Shown: positions 26,041-33,641 of the stretch, piece by piece
Position numbering within the stretch: the first letter of the stretch is position 1
Layout of the letters: each line of letters begins with the position of its first letter
Source of the DNA: Acidimicrobiales bacterium
GTDB lineage: Bacteria > Actinomycetota > Acidimicrobiia > Acidimicrobiales > Aldehydirespiratoraceae
Assembly: GCA_029263195.1 (NCBI GenBank)
Contig: JAJCXX010000080.1
Coordinates: 1 to 46,474 of the forward strand
Direction: 5' to 3'
Length of the DNA: 46,474 bases
Program-made: the position numbers and the translations under genes
The notes under the pieces: generated by a model
What the model saw: only the letters and a program-made list of their open reading frames with translations
Told to the model about the DNA's origin: nothing
The model's database searches: none

Positions 26041-27230
26041 TGACCACCGACATTGTCATCGACTCCGTAACCAAGGAGTTCCGGATCCATGATCAGCAAG
26101 CCAAGTCGATCAAGGAACGGTTCATCTCCATGGGCCGCTCGAGTTACTCCGAGTTTCTCGCTCTCGACGATGTGTCCTTCGAGGTCCCGCGGGGATCGAC
26201 GGTGGGGCTGCTCGGCCACAATGGATCGGGAAAGTCAACCCTTCTCAAGTGCGTGGCTGGCACACTTCGCCCCAACAAGGGGTCGATTCGATTCGAGGGC
26301 CGACTGGCGGCACTGCTCGAACTCGGTGCGGGGTTCCACCCCGACCTCACAGGTCGCGAGAACATCTATCTCAACGGTTCCATCATGGGAATGTCGAGCC
26401 GTCAGGTCGATCGGATCTTCGACGATGTTGTCGCGTTCTCTGAGCTGTCGGCATTCATCGATCAACAGGTGAAGTACTACTCGTCCGGCATGTATTCCCG
26501 CCTCGGATTCGCCATGGCGGTAAACGTCGATCCGGAGATTCTGCTGATCGACGAGGTACTCGCCGTCGGCGACGAAGCCTTCGCCAGAAAGTGCCTCGAT
26601 CGAATCGACCAGTTCCAGGACGCGGGCACCACGATCCTGTTCGTCAGCCATTCGGTCGAGCTAGCGCGCGAACTCTGCGATCAGATCGCAGTTCTCGATG
26701 CCGGCCGACTGGTGGCGTTCGGAGACCCCAACGACGCTGTGCGCGCATACAGGGCGTCGCTTCACGAGCGAGGCGCTTCGTCCGCTGGAGATTCTGGAGT
26801 CATCGCTGCATCTGGTGAGGTGAAGCTGGTCGAGTCCTCGGTTGAGCTTCCCGACGAGGGACGTGACTGGATTCGTACCGACGAGATTCTCAAGATTCAC
26901 GCTACCTACGAGGTGGCGGCGAGGCTCGATGACATCGTCTTCGCTGTTGCCTTCCACGATCAGCGGGGGACGCTTGTCCACTCGACCAACTCCACGGTGA
27001 TGGGCACCGAGATAACGGAGGTCCACGGGCGAGTCCGTGTGACGTACTCGCTGGCTGCCGTTCCACTCCTATTTGGCTCTTACGACATCAGCTTGGGTGC
27101 ACACACCAGAAGTGGCGGGTACCTCTACTCGCAAGAGGATGCCGTGATGAGGTTCGACATCGGGGAGTCGTCAGATGCCGAGGGCATCGTCGAGATGCCG
27201 ATCACTGTTGCTGTCCGGGAGTCCGATTGA
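26040..27230 (+). CDS. wzt: Polysaccharide ABC transporter, ATPase with C-terminal glycan-binding domain (Wzt-like)
   Basis: A 396-residue ATPase. Walker A GLLGHNGSGKST is near residues 56-67, the signature YSSGMYSRLGFA precedes Walker B ILLIDEVLAVGD, and the switch His is in LFVSHS. Residues about 250-396 form an extra beta-rich domain of the Wzt-C kind, which in O-antigen exporters recognises the modified non-reducing end of the finished chain. This suggests that the exported polymer carries a terminal mark that gates export (known for Wzt families; inference here). ATG 26040 overlaps the permease stop by one base. The 3' end lies 3 bp from the convergent methyltransferase gene. Confidence 0.92.
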   Translation: MTTDIVIDSVTKEFRIHDQQAKSIKERFISMGRSSYSEFLALDDVSFEVPRGSTVGLLGHNGSGKSTLLKCVAGTLRPNKGSIRFEGRLAALLELGAGFHPDLTGRENIYLNGSIMGMSSRQVDRIFDDVVAFSELSAFIDQQVKYYSSGMYSRLGFAMAVNVDPEILLIDEVLAVGDEAFARKCLDRIDQFQDAGTTILFVSHSVELARELCDQIAVLDAGRLVAFGDPNDAVRAYRASLHERGASSAGDSGVIAASGEVKLVESSVELPDEGRDWIRTDEILKIHATYEVAARLDDIVFAVAFHDQRGTLVHSTNSTVMGTEITEVHGRVRVTYSLAAVPLLFGSYDISLGAHTRSGGYLYSQEDAVMRFDIGESSDAEGIVEMPITVAVRESD

Positions 27231-27233
27231 GCC

Positions 27234-28139
27234 TCAGCTATTGGCTGTGATGCCTGTCCATCGGAGGTAGAGCGATCGAAGGTCGCGCGCATCCTCCGGT
27301 GCGAGGCGCTCAGAGTTGGAACGCATGTGCAGCTCGGTTACACCGGCCTTGCACCGTCCGCTGATCGAGAACTCCACGCCCACTGGATCAATTGAGAAGC
27401 TTGCCTCGGGGCCACCCGGCGGCTCGCAGACGATGGTGGCGGCGTCACCAACCAGGCAGGCCACACGGCCCGAGAGCGTGAATGGCAAGGTCTGCGAGGT
27501 GAGATTGAGGATTCTTGGGGTTGGAGCCTGATCGGAGAGAACAAAGCCATCAGCCGGACCGCCTCCCTCGAAGGCGAAGAATCCATCTGTAAGAGACAAT
27601 GCCAGTATGGGGCTCTCCTCATCGTCGTTGCGTCTACGAGCGACGAGATCGAGCATCCAGTCGTCCTTCGGCGAAACGATGATGTTGGTGAATCCAGCAT
27701 GGGCGAGCTTCGACGCGAGCAGGAGGTCAGTGAACCCAGCTTGGTGAAAGTCGCCTGTGTAGGCCTGAGTGCCGTAGAGGAGACCCGCCATGGTTTCTGC
27801 GCTCTCGAGAGTGTCAGTTGAAGAGAGAATCATCCTCGACAAACCGCGCATGTCCGGCACCTGTATTTTGAGAACACCTCCGGGCATCATGACGCGAGCC
27901 CACTCGGCCAACGCTGCTGCGGTCGAGTCACGGTTCAGATGCTCGAGAACATCGATTGCCAAGACTTCGTGTGCGGCGCCGTCGTCTATCCCGTCGAGAC
28001 TCGTAACGTCGGCAACCAGGTCAGGCCCATGAAACTCTTCAAGGTCGACGTTTACATAACCCTCCCGAAGGTCGTATCCGCAGCCCAAGTTGAGTTTGAT
28101 TCCCGGATCGTCAGCCGAGTTCGCTTGCCGCTTTCTCAC
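27234..28139 (-). CDS. SAM-dependent methyltransferase with C-terminal extension
   Basis: A 301-residue class I methyltransferase. KLNLGCGYDLREGYVNVD is the SAM-binding motif I with the acidic residue that holds the ribose, VLAIDVLEHLNRD is motif IV-like, and MMPGGVLKIQVPD is motif V. Residues about 190-301 form a beta-rich extension (LPFTLSGRVACLVG, EFSISGRCKAGVTELHM) not present in the minimal fold, similar in style to the beta-sandwich tails found on other glycan proteins here. It may methylate a sugar, perhaps the chain-end cap seen by Wzt (speculative). The first 29 bases overlap a small uncertain ORF upstream. Confidence 0.82.
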   Translation of the reverse strand: MRKRQANSADDPGIKLNLGCGYDLREGYVNVDLEEFHGPDLVADVTSLDGIDDGAAHEVLAIDVLEHLNRDSTAAALAEWARVMMPGGVLKIQVPDMRGLSRMILSSTDTLESAETMAGLLYGTQAYTGDFHQAGFTDLLLASKLAHAGFTNIIVSPKDDWMLDLVARRRNDDEESPILALSLTDGFFAFEGGGPADGFVLSDQAPTPRILNLTSQTLPFTLSGRVACLVGDAATIVCEPPGGPEASFSIDPVGVEFSISGRCKAGVTELHMRSNSERLAPEDARDLRSLYLRWTGITANS

Positions 28140-28419
28140 GAGTCAACACTACCGGGATGACAAGTCGCCACGCCATGAGCAGCTTCTGCCAGCCGGGATA
28201 TCCCAAGAGGTAGGTGGCCGAGCACGATTCGAACCATGCCACATCCTCCTCCACCAGCCTGATCAGCGATGTGAGCGGCCCATCGCGACGGGGCCTGTCG
28301 ATTCCCACAGCGATCGCTCGCACGTCTCCAGATCCGAGCGCGTGCTGGCTTCGGTTCGTGACCGCTACGACGGCGTCAACTCGTCCCATCGAGCCAAGGT
28401 CAGGCAATGGCCCCTGCAT
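28111..28419 (-). CDS. Possible small protein of unknown function
   Basis: A 102-residue frame from ATG 28419 (or 92 residues from ATG 28389) fills the gap between the GT4 gene and the methyltransferase. The second half (RLVEEDVAWFESCSATYLLG, WQKLLMAWRLVIPVVLT) has good codon usage and a hydrophobic end; its last 29 bases overlap the methyltransferase start. A different frame across 28400-28487 also has coding-like composition (GFGNHAHPDDPMERLFARW) and ends at TGA 28400-28402, but has no start of its own. The region may therefore be one gene broken by a frameshift. No family is recognised. Confidence 0.4.
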   Translation of the reverse strand: MQGPLPDLGSMGRVDAVVAVTNRSQHALGSGDVRAIAVGIDRPRRDGPLTSLIRLVEEDVAWFESCSATYLLGYPGWQKLLMAWRLVIPVVLTREKAASELG

Positions 28420-28484
28420 CCACCCACCTCGCGAAGAGGCGCTCCATCGGGTCGTCGGGATGAGCGTGATTCCCGAAGCCGAAG

Positions 28485-29687
28485 TCAGCGCGGGGCCCGC
28501 GCCGAGGTGAGCCTTGGCCGGGCAGCGTCGAGCGTCGAACTGAGCATCGCCTCGTAGCGGTCGACGACATTGTCCCATTGGCAGCTGTCGGCTATGTAAC
28601 GCCGACCGGCCTCACCAAGAGACTCTCTGGCCTGGGATGAATTGAGCAGTAGGTCGAGCGATGCCTCGAAACTTGCGTAGTCGTCGTAGAGGAGCCCACC
28701 TCCGCTGCGTCGGACCTGTCCGGCAGTCGCCGGGCAGTTACGTTGCACCAACGCTGGCACGCCCGCGGTCCATGCTTCAGCGAGTACCAGAGAGAAGCTT
28801 TCGAAGTAGCTGGGCTGCACCAGTGCCAGCGCCCCGGCCATCAGTGCGTCGCGGGTCGGTTCGTCGACGAATCCCGTGGTGAAGATGTCGTCGTTCTCGG
28901 GGATTTCACTGGCCTCGTGTCCCACGACGGCCAAAGACAGTGGCCCAGAATGTCGGCGTTTGAATTCCGTGAAGTACCTGATTGCCTCCATGGACCCCTT
29001 TGCTGGGTCGACTCGACCAACCATGGCGATGTAGGGGCGATCGGAGGGGAGCGCAGTGGGGCCCGGCACGGGTTTGATCGGGTCGACTCCGATTCCGAGA
29101 ACCTCGATTCGGGAGCGACCTCTGGTGCGGACGCTCATCAACTCGGCTTCTTCAGGAGTCGAAACAACGAACGTGTCGGTGTGTCCGAATGACTGGTCGA
29201 ACACCTGTAAATCGAGCTGAGGCTCGGAGTGCGCGGTGGGGTGCATGACCGTTGGGCTGAACGGCGAAGCGAGAGATATCCCAATGGCCGTGGTGGGATA
29301 GAGGTAGGTGTAGAACGTCGACACGTCGGTAGGCGCGGCCAACCGCTCGGCCAAGCCATCGAGGATCGGTCCTTGGAGCAGCAGCCAGTCGCTCTGCGCC
29401 ACGGGTGCCGCTGGTCGCCCGATGTGGGCGATCCGCTGGTCGAGATGGGAGAAACACTGAGAATTGCGCTCGAACAGTGGTTCGAGTCTCAATACCTCGA
29501 CCCCAGAGTCGTCTGTGGCCCCGGCGGGGTACTCGGATCGCCATGTGAGATAGTCGCTTGCGGTGCTCGTGATCACCTGAACTTCGTGCCCTCGGGCCGC
29601 GAGGCGTGTACTCATTGACCGACAGAACGTTTCAGCTCCTCCGGCCACATCCGGGCCGTAGCGCTGGACCACCGTCCTGATCTTCAA
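28485..29687 (-). CDS. Glycosyltransferase family 4
   Basis: A 400-residue GT-B enzyme. The N-terminus, KIRTVVQRYGPDVAGGAETF, has the GGAE acceptor loop; the C-terminal half has AMVGRVDPAKGSMEAIRYF, with the Arg and Lys that hold the nucleotide diphosphate, and PSYFESFSLVLAEAWTAGVP, the EX7E motif. It transfers a sugar from a nucleotide donor with retention. It is a paralogue of the GT4 at 45173-46396. TTG 29687 overlaps the stop of the preceding small gene (TTGA), which fixes this start against the much longer open frame to 29996. Confidence 0.9.
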   Translation of the reverse strand: MKIRTVVQRYGPDVAGGAETFCRSMSTRLAARGHEVQVITSTASDYLTWRSEYPAGATDDSGVEVLRLEPLFERNSQCFSHLDQRIAHIGRPAAPVAQSDWLLLQGPILDGLAERLAAPTDVSTFYTYLYPTTAIGISLASPFSPTVMHPTAHSEPQLDLQVFDQSFGHTDTFVVSTPEEAELMSVRTRGRSRIEVLGIGVDPIKPVPGPTALPSDRPYIAMVGRVDPAKGSMEAIRYFTEFKRRHSGPLSLAVVGHEASEIPENDDIFTTGFVDEPTRDALMAGALALVQPSYFESFSLVLAEAWTAGVPALVQRNCPATAGQVRRSGGGLLYDDYASFEASLDLLLNSSQARESLGEAGRRYIADSCQWDNVVDRYEAMLSSTLDAARPRLTSARAPR

Positions 29688-30073
29688 CGGGTGGATCCTG
29701 TGGTCTCGAGCAGCATGGCGATGGCTTCGCAAAGAACGCTCGGTGTGATGTCCGCCGGAGTCTCCAGCGTTGTCTGTGAGGACGACTCGAGATGATGGGC
29801 TCCCACGGCCACGAAGTTGATCAGTGGGTCGGTGGGGGTCGGTTCGTCGTCGGGGATCCGTAGCTCCGAGAGGCCGAGCTCCGTGGCAAAAATTCGTAGG
29901 CGACGAGCGGTCGACTCGCTGATTCCGGTGACCGACATGGTGGCGTGGGGGAGATGGCGACTGGTGAGCAGGTGGTGCGAAGCAATGGCACGCCAAGCCT
30001 CTTCCTCACAGGAGGAACCGTCGATTGTGTAGTGCAACGACAGATTTCGCGGCTGATCAGGGCTGGGGGTCAT
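29684..30073 (-). CDS. Small protein of unknown function in GT operon
   Basis: A 129-residue protein (MTPSPDQPRNLSLHYTIDG...) with no signal peptide, TM helix or recognised motif. It has an alternating pattern suggesting a small alpha/beta fold, with LSLHYTIDGSS and LINFVAVGAHHLE as strands and helices rich in Glu and Leu at the end. It overlaps the upstream 169-residue gene by 17 bp and the downstream GT4 by 4 bp (TTGA), a strong sign that all three are translated together. A role in assisting or regulating the glycosyltransferase is inferred only from this. Confidence 0.7.
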   Translation of the reverse strand: MTPSPDQPRNLSLHYTIDGSSCEEEAWRAIASHHLLTSRHLPHATMSVTGISESTARRLRIFATELGLSELRIPDDEPTPTDPLINFVAVGAHHLESSSQTTLETPADITPSVLCEAIAMLLETTGSTR

Positions 30074-30566
30074 CGGGGTGCTGGGTCGTGAGAGATGCCT
30101 CTTGTTTTGACGCGAGCCGCCGCTCCAAGTCGGTGACGCGCTCTGCGAGCATGTCGGCGGTGGCCACGGCGTTGTCGGCCAATTCCCGAAGGCGGTTGTT
30201 CTCGGCCGCCATCGCCTCTAGCACACCCGCGACCTGAAATCGTAAGGCCTTGACCCTTGACCGGGGCCTGTTGTGAAGAGATCGCTTCACTCGGCGGATG
30301 ACTCGCTGTGCCGTGGTGGGGTCCGGTTGAGCGCTCTGGCCCGGCATTGGCGGCAGCCTGAAGGGGGAGTCCTGTCGAAGTGACTCGATCGCGGCCCGGG
30401 AGTCGAGTGGGGCGCGTTCAGTGTCGCGACGAAACGAGCGCGCGTAGTTATCGGCCAGACGCTCATCGATGCCACTTGGAAGCTGTCCGCTGGCTCGCAG
30501 GCTCTTGGCTCGTCGTTCAGCTTCGGCCAGCAGGTCTTCGCTGACGCTGTCGGGGATTGGCGGCAT
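30057..30566 (-). CDS. Coiled-coil protein of unknown function in GT operon
   Basis: A 169-residue protein beginning MPPIPDSVSEDLLAEAERR. A basic middle (RVIRRVKRSLHNRPRSRVKAL) is followed by a long amphipathic helix, VAGVLEAMAAENNRLRELAD through LAERVTDLERRLAS, with heptad spacing of a coiled coil. The basic patch could sit on membrane lipid. A wrecked copy of its 5' end lies at 45101-45162 behind the GT4 gene at 45173, showing that the gene once followed that GT4 directly. In glycan clusters such proteins can act as scaffolds or chain-length factors; this is a guess. Confidence 0.75.
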   Translation of the reverse strand: MPPIPDSVSEDLLAEAERRAKSLRASGQLPSGIDERLADNYARSFRRDTERAPLDSRAAIESLRQDSPFRLPPMPGQSAQPDPTTAQRVIRRVKRSLHNRPRSRVKALRFQVAGVLEAMAAENNRLRELADNAVATADMLAERVTDLERRLASKQEASLTTQHPDDPQP

Positions 30567-30654
30567 ACGGGCGATTCTAGGCAGTGAAACCTCGCCGATG
30601 AGCGAGTCGTGCGTGAGTCGCCACCTGATGCAGGAACAGTTGATAGCGGTCGAG
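30546..30654. repeat. 109-bp direct repeat, left copy
   Basis: Matches 45142-45250 in the same orientation, without gaps and with roughly 90 percent identity by eye. It spans the first codons of the 169-residue gene, the 10-bp spacer, and the last 24 codons and TAG stop of a GT4 gene. Copies bracket a 14.5-kb block. Confidence 0.9.
30577..30651 (-). pseudogene. Remnant of a GT4 gene (last 24 codons)
   Basis: The frame reads DRYQLFLHQVATHARLAHRR then GFTA and TAG, nearly the same as the C-terminus of the GT4 at 45173-46396 (DRYQPFLHQVATHARPAHQR, GFTA, TAG). Upstream homology stops at about 30654, and the sequence between there and the end of the large membrane protein gene (30741) does not match the GT4. 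The rest of the gene is missing here, so this is a fossil left at the edge of the 14.5-kb block. Confidence 0.88.
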
Positions 30655-30740
30655 TGGAGCCCGAACGGAAGCGCCCGGCGCGAGCAACAACAGGACCCAG
30701 AGGCCGAACGGAGTCACTTGTCGGTTCGCGGTCGGGTCGA

Positions 30741-32891
30741 TCAACCCACGCTGACGGAGATATCGACCACCGCGCGGGTCCCGAACCACGCGATCTGCTC
30801 GCTCACCGTTTCGAATGCGAGTCGGTGTGTCCCGGGTGGCAGGGCCGCCAGCTCGAAAGGTACGGCGATCATGGAACCCGGGGCAACCGAGAAGGGGAAC
30901 TCCTGCAGCACCAGCCGGGTGCCTTCGGCGACCGGCCCTTCGTCATCGAGTTCGCGGACACCGATGTTCACAGCGCCGGGACCGGCGCCCGAGCTCAGCC
31001 AAGCGGACTGTCCCGTGTTGGTTACCGTCACGACACCGGTTATGGGTGCCTCAGCGGAGACGGCTTCGCTCACCAGGGCAACCTCGATCGTTGAATCGGC
31101 CTCACTGGTGAGGCTAGTAGGTCCCGTGGGTTCACGGATGAGGGTGAGGGTGGAGCCGATCTGGCGCTGTTCTTGACCGGTGGGCGCGGCTGGCAGAGCC
31201 ACCGTGCGTACGAGGGTCCACTCCGCCTCCGGGGGCGACAGGTCCCAGTAGCTCTGGCTCAGGAGATGGACACGGCGTGGCTCGAGGGCCGAGGCTGCCC
31301 ACATCGTCTCCCAAAATGGGAAGAGCTTGACGTTGACGGCGTCGATGTTGGCCAGAGCAGGGTGAGCCCCGAGGTTGCCGAGCGTGTCAGACACGTAGTT
31401 GTTGGTGACGTTGTTGATGTAGGTCGTCTTTTCGGCATTCATGTTGAGGATCACAAGAAGAGCGAACGCGGCTGATGCGGCCGCGCCGCGGGCCTCTCGC
31501 CACCTTGTCGACAACACCTGTGCGATGGGTGCGAAGACGCCGATAATGACGAGCGGCTGGAAGAAACTGATCAGCTTCCACTGCTGGTAAGAGGGACCGC
31601 CCCGCGAGAAGTAGTACGCCGCGTACGATCCCAGCACGACGAGCCACAACCAGCCCGCCGGAAGCGTCCAGCGCTCGTCACTGTCGCGGGCCAGGCGACG
31701 GCAGGCGACGAGGCTTGCAACCAGCAGCGCCGCTGATGCGCCGATAGCCAGAGGCGATACGGTATCGCTGACCGATCTCTGGAAGCCAGCAATCTGCCAC
31801 GGCAGGACGCCGTCGAGTACCCAGCCGGCGTTGATCGTCGCGAGGGAGAGGACACGATCGACGACCGCGATCGTCCGGGTTGGAATGGAAACCGCGGCCA
31901 GCCCGAGACAGAGCGCGACGAACAGCCCTTCGCGCACGGTCGACCTGACATCGAGCCGGTTGTGAAGGGCGACGACCGCGAGGACCACGGGTATGGTGAG
32001 AATTGCCATCTGCGGGTAGGTGAGGAGCAAGACCGCGAAAAGCGAGGCACCGACGACAAGGTCACGCCACGAGCGGGGCGAGTCTCGTCGAGCAAACATG
32101 ATGGCGGCGAAGGCCACTGCGAACAGCATCCCGAGAATCTGGGACAGGAAGTACAAGCGAGCCGAGTACATGAACAAGTAGGCCGATTGTGGCAGGAGCG
32201 CTACTAGCACCAGAACCGGGCTCGAAAGCGACGTGGTCGACCTCAGCAGGCGGGCACACGTTTGTGAGAAGAGAATGCTGGCGACCGCCAAGATGGCCAG
32301 CATCACTTCGAAATACGGCCCCCCCACCACCCAGTGAGCGAACGAGACGTACGACACGGCGCCGTGTACTTCGTAACGGCTCACGGCCCCGATGTCCGTC
32401 CCGGCGATCCAACCCGGGGCCGACGCGCCGTATTGATCGACGAACTCAGCCAATACGGCGTAGTTGGCCACATCGTTGTTGTCGGCCGCGATACTGAGGA
32501 TGCCGCGAGCCAGCAACTCATCGGCGTGCATCGTGAACAGCGTCAGGGATCCAAGGCCTGTCGCCAACGAGGTCCCGATAGCAGGCCAGGCCGGCCTCGC
32601 CGGCGGAGATAGACCTCCGACCTCGCGATTCCGCATGACGAACTGTGCGATGGCAAGCCCGATCGAGATAGCGACGAACCAGGGCCAGAGTTCCGCGAGA
32701 CCCCGGTCGACAACGGTGGCCCAGTACCACGCAACCACCTGGAGCGCAGCGAGACCGAACAAACCGCTCGGCAGGTCGAGCCGTTGAATCCGCCGCACAC
32801 CGATGGCATCGCGCACCCACCAGCCGATCACGAACACCGCGGCGTAGATCGCCGACGTCATGGTCAGAAAATGGACGGTCGGTCCAACCAT
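30741..32891 (-). CDS. Large polytopic membrane protein, probable glycan assembly enzyme, with C-terminal beta-sandwich
   Basis: A 716-residue protein with about 12-14 hydrophobic helices in residues 1-490, including acidic residues in the first periplasmic-type loop (MHADELLARGILSIAADNND). This is the layout of GT-C type glycosyltransferases and polymerases that use polyprenyl-phosphate sugars. After a soluble linker (SQSYWDLSPPEAEWTLV), residues about 600-716 form a beta-rich domain (VTVTNTGQSAWLSSG, VAPGSMIAVPFELAALPPG, HRLAFE, IAWFG). No named family is claimed. It opens the minus-strand part of the 14.5-kb block and may be the polymerase or a side-chain transferase. Confidence 0.75.
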   Translation of the reverse strand: MVGPTVHFLTMTSAIYAAVFVIGWWVRDAIGVRRIQRLDLPSGLFGLAALQVVAWYWATVVDRGLAELWPWFVAISIGLAIAQFVMRNREVGGLSPPARPAWPAIGTSLATGLGSLTLFTMHADELLARGILSIAADNNDVANYAVLAEFVDQYGASAPGWIAGTDIGAVSRYEVHGAVSYVSFAHWVVGGPYFEVMLAILAVASILFSQTCARLLRSTTSLSSPVLVLVALLPQSAYLFMYSARLYFLSQILGMLFAVAFAAIMFARRDSPRSWRDLVVGASLFAVLLLTYPQMAILTIPVVLAVVALHNRLDVRSTVREGLFVALCLGLAAVSIPTRTIAVVDRVLSLATINAGWVLDGVLPWQIAGFQRSVSDTVSPLAIGASAALLVASLVACRRLARDSDERWTLPAGWLWLVVLGSYAAYYFSRGGPSYQQWKLISFFQPLVIIGVFAPIAQVLSTRWREARGAAASAAFALLVILNMNAEKTTYINNVTNNYVSDTLGNLGAHPALANIDAVNVKLFPFWETMWAASALEPRRVHLLSQSYWDLSPPEAEWTLVRTVALPAAPTGQEQRQIGSTLTLIREPTGPTSLTSEADSTIEVALVSEAVSAEAPITGVVTVTNTGQSAWLSSGAGPGAVNIGVRELDDEGPVAEGTRLVLQEFPFSVAPGSMIAVPFELAALPPGTHRLAFETVSEQIAWFGTRAVVDISVSVG

Positions 32892-32906
32892 GAGGGACGC
32901 TAGCGG

Positions 32907-33641
32907 TCAGTCGCTAGTGGCATGGGTTCCGCGATCGAGCGGGCGAACCATCGCTAGTACCGACGTGCCGATGGGGCCCGGGACTCGTGCTTCGAAGGCG
33001 CACAGACCCTTCATCGCCTTGCTGAGAAGGCCGGTCTGCACTGAGCCGGTGGGGTAGGGCTCTTGGCGGAGGCGCGAGTACCACAGCGTGAGCGGTACGA
33101 GCGAGAATCCAAAGTACCTCAGTCGGCGGATCTCGAATTCGGGCGAGAGGCTCCGTCGCAGAGTGGTCTTCGTGTAGCGCCGGCGGTGGCCGAGCTGACG
33201 GTCGTGATATCCGAAGAGTGATTCGAGCGCAGGCACCGAGACCACTGCGACACCGCCGTCTCGGACGAGGGTGCGAACCTTGGATACTGCCTCGGTTTCG
33301 GCATCGATGTGTTCGAGAACGTCGTGCATCACGACGATGTCAGCCGCATCATCGGCGGTGAGATCGAGCAGGTGCCGGTTTGAGACGGCGTAGCGATCGG
33401 CGCTTCGCCGACGGGCGAGATCGAAGGCCGCTGCATCGGGCTCGACGCCATGCACGACATAGCCGGCTGCGTCCGCCATGTCGTTGAAGACGCCACCTCC
33501 ACACCCGATGTTGAGCAGGGACCCCCCTCCGAGACCATCTCCTGCCAACCAACGAAGTGACAGTTCGTACTTGGCGGTCGCATACGGATCATTGTCGCGA
33601 AACTCGTGGTCCTCGTGGGTGTACCGGTCGTGGAGGTTCAT
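32907..33641 (-). CDS. SAM-dependent methyltransferase (class I)
   Basis: A 244-residue protein. GGGSLLNIGCGGGVFNDMAD is motif I, VVHGVEPDAAAFDLAR gives the ribose-binding acid, DIVVMHDVLEHID is motif IV-like, and LVRDGGVAVVSVPALESLFG is motif V-VI. GYHDRQLGHRRRYTKTTLRR matches Ubi/methyltransferase type 11-12 proteins common in polysaccharide and lipid-sugar loci. Its ATG overlaps the stop of the GT2 upstream by four bases (ATGA). Substrate unknown; a glycan or glycolipid is likely from context. Confidence 0.85.
   Translation of the reverse strand: MNLHDRYTHEDHEFRDNDPYATAKYELSLRWLAGDGLGGGSLLNIGCGGGVFNDMADAAGYVVHGVEPDAAAFDLARRRSADRYAVSNRHLLDLTADDAADIVVMHDVLEHIDAETEAVSKVRTLVRDGGVAVVSVPALESLFGYHDRQLGHRRRYTKTTLRRSLSPEFEIRRLRYFGFSLVPLTLWYSRLRQEPYPTGSVQTGLLSKAMKGLCAFEARVPGPIGTSVLAMVRPLDRGTHATSD

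Noticed and set aside
30577-30789. Open minus frame of 70 codons ending in the GT4 tail
   Set aside because: Only the last 24 codons are homologous to the GT4; the first part is the non-coding joint and the end of the membrane-protein gene in another frame.
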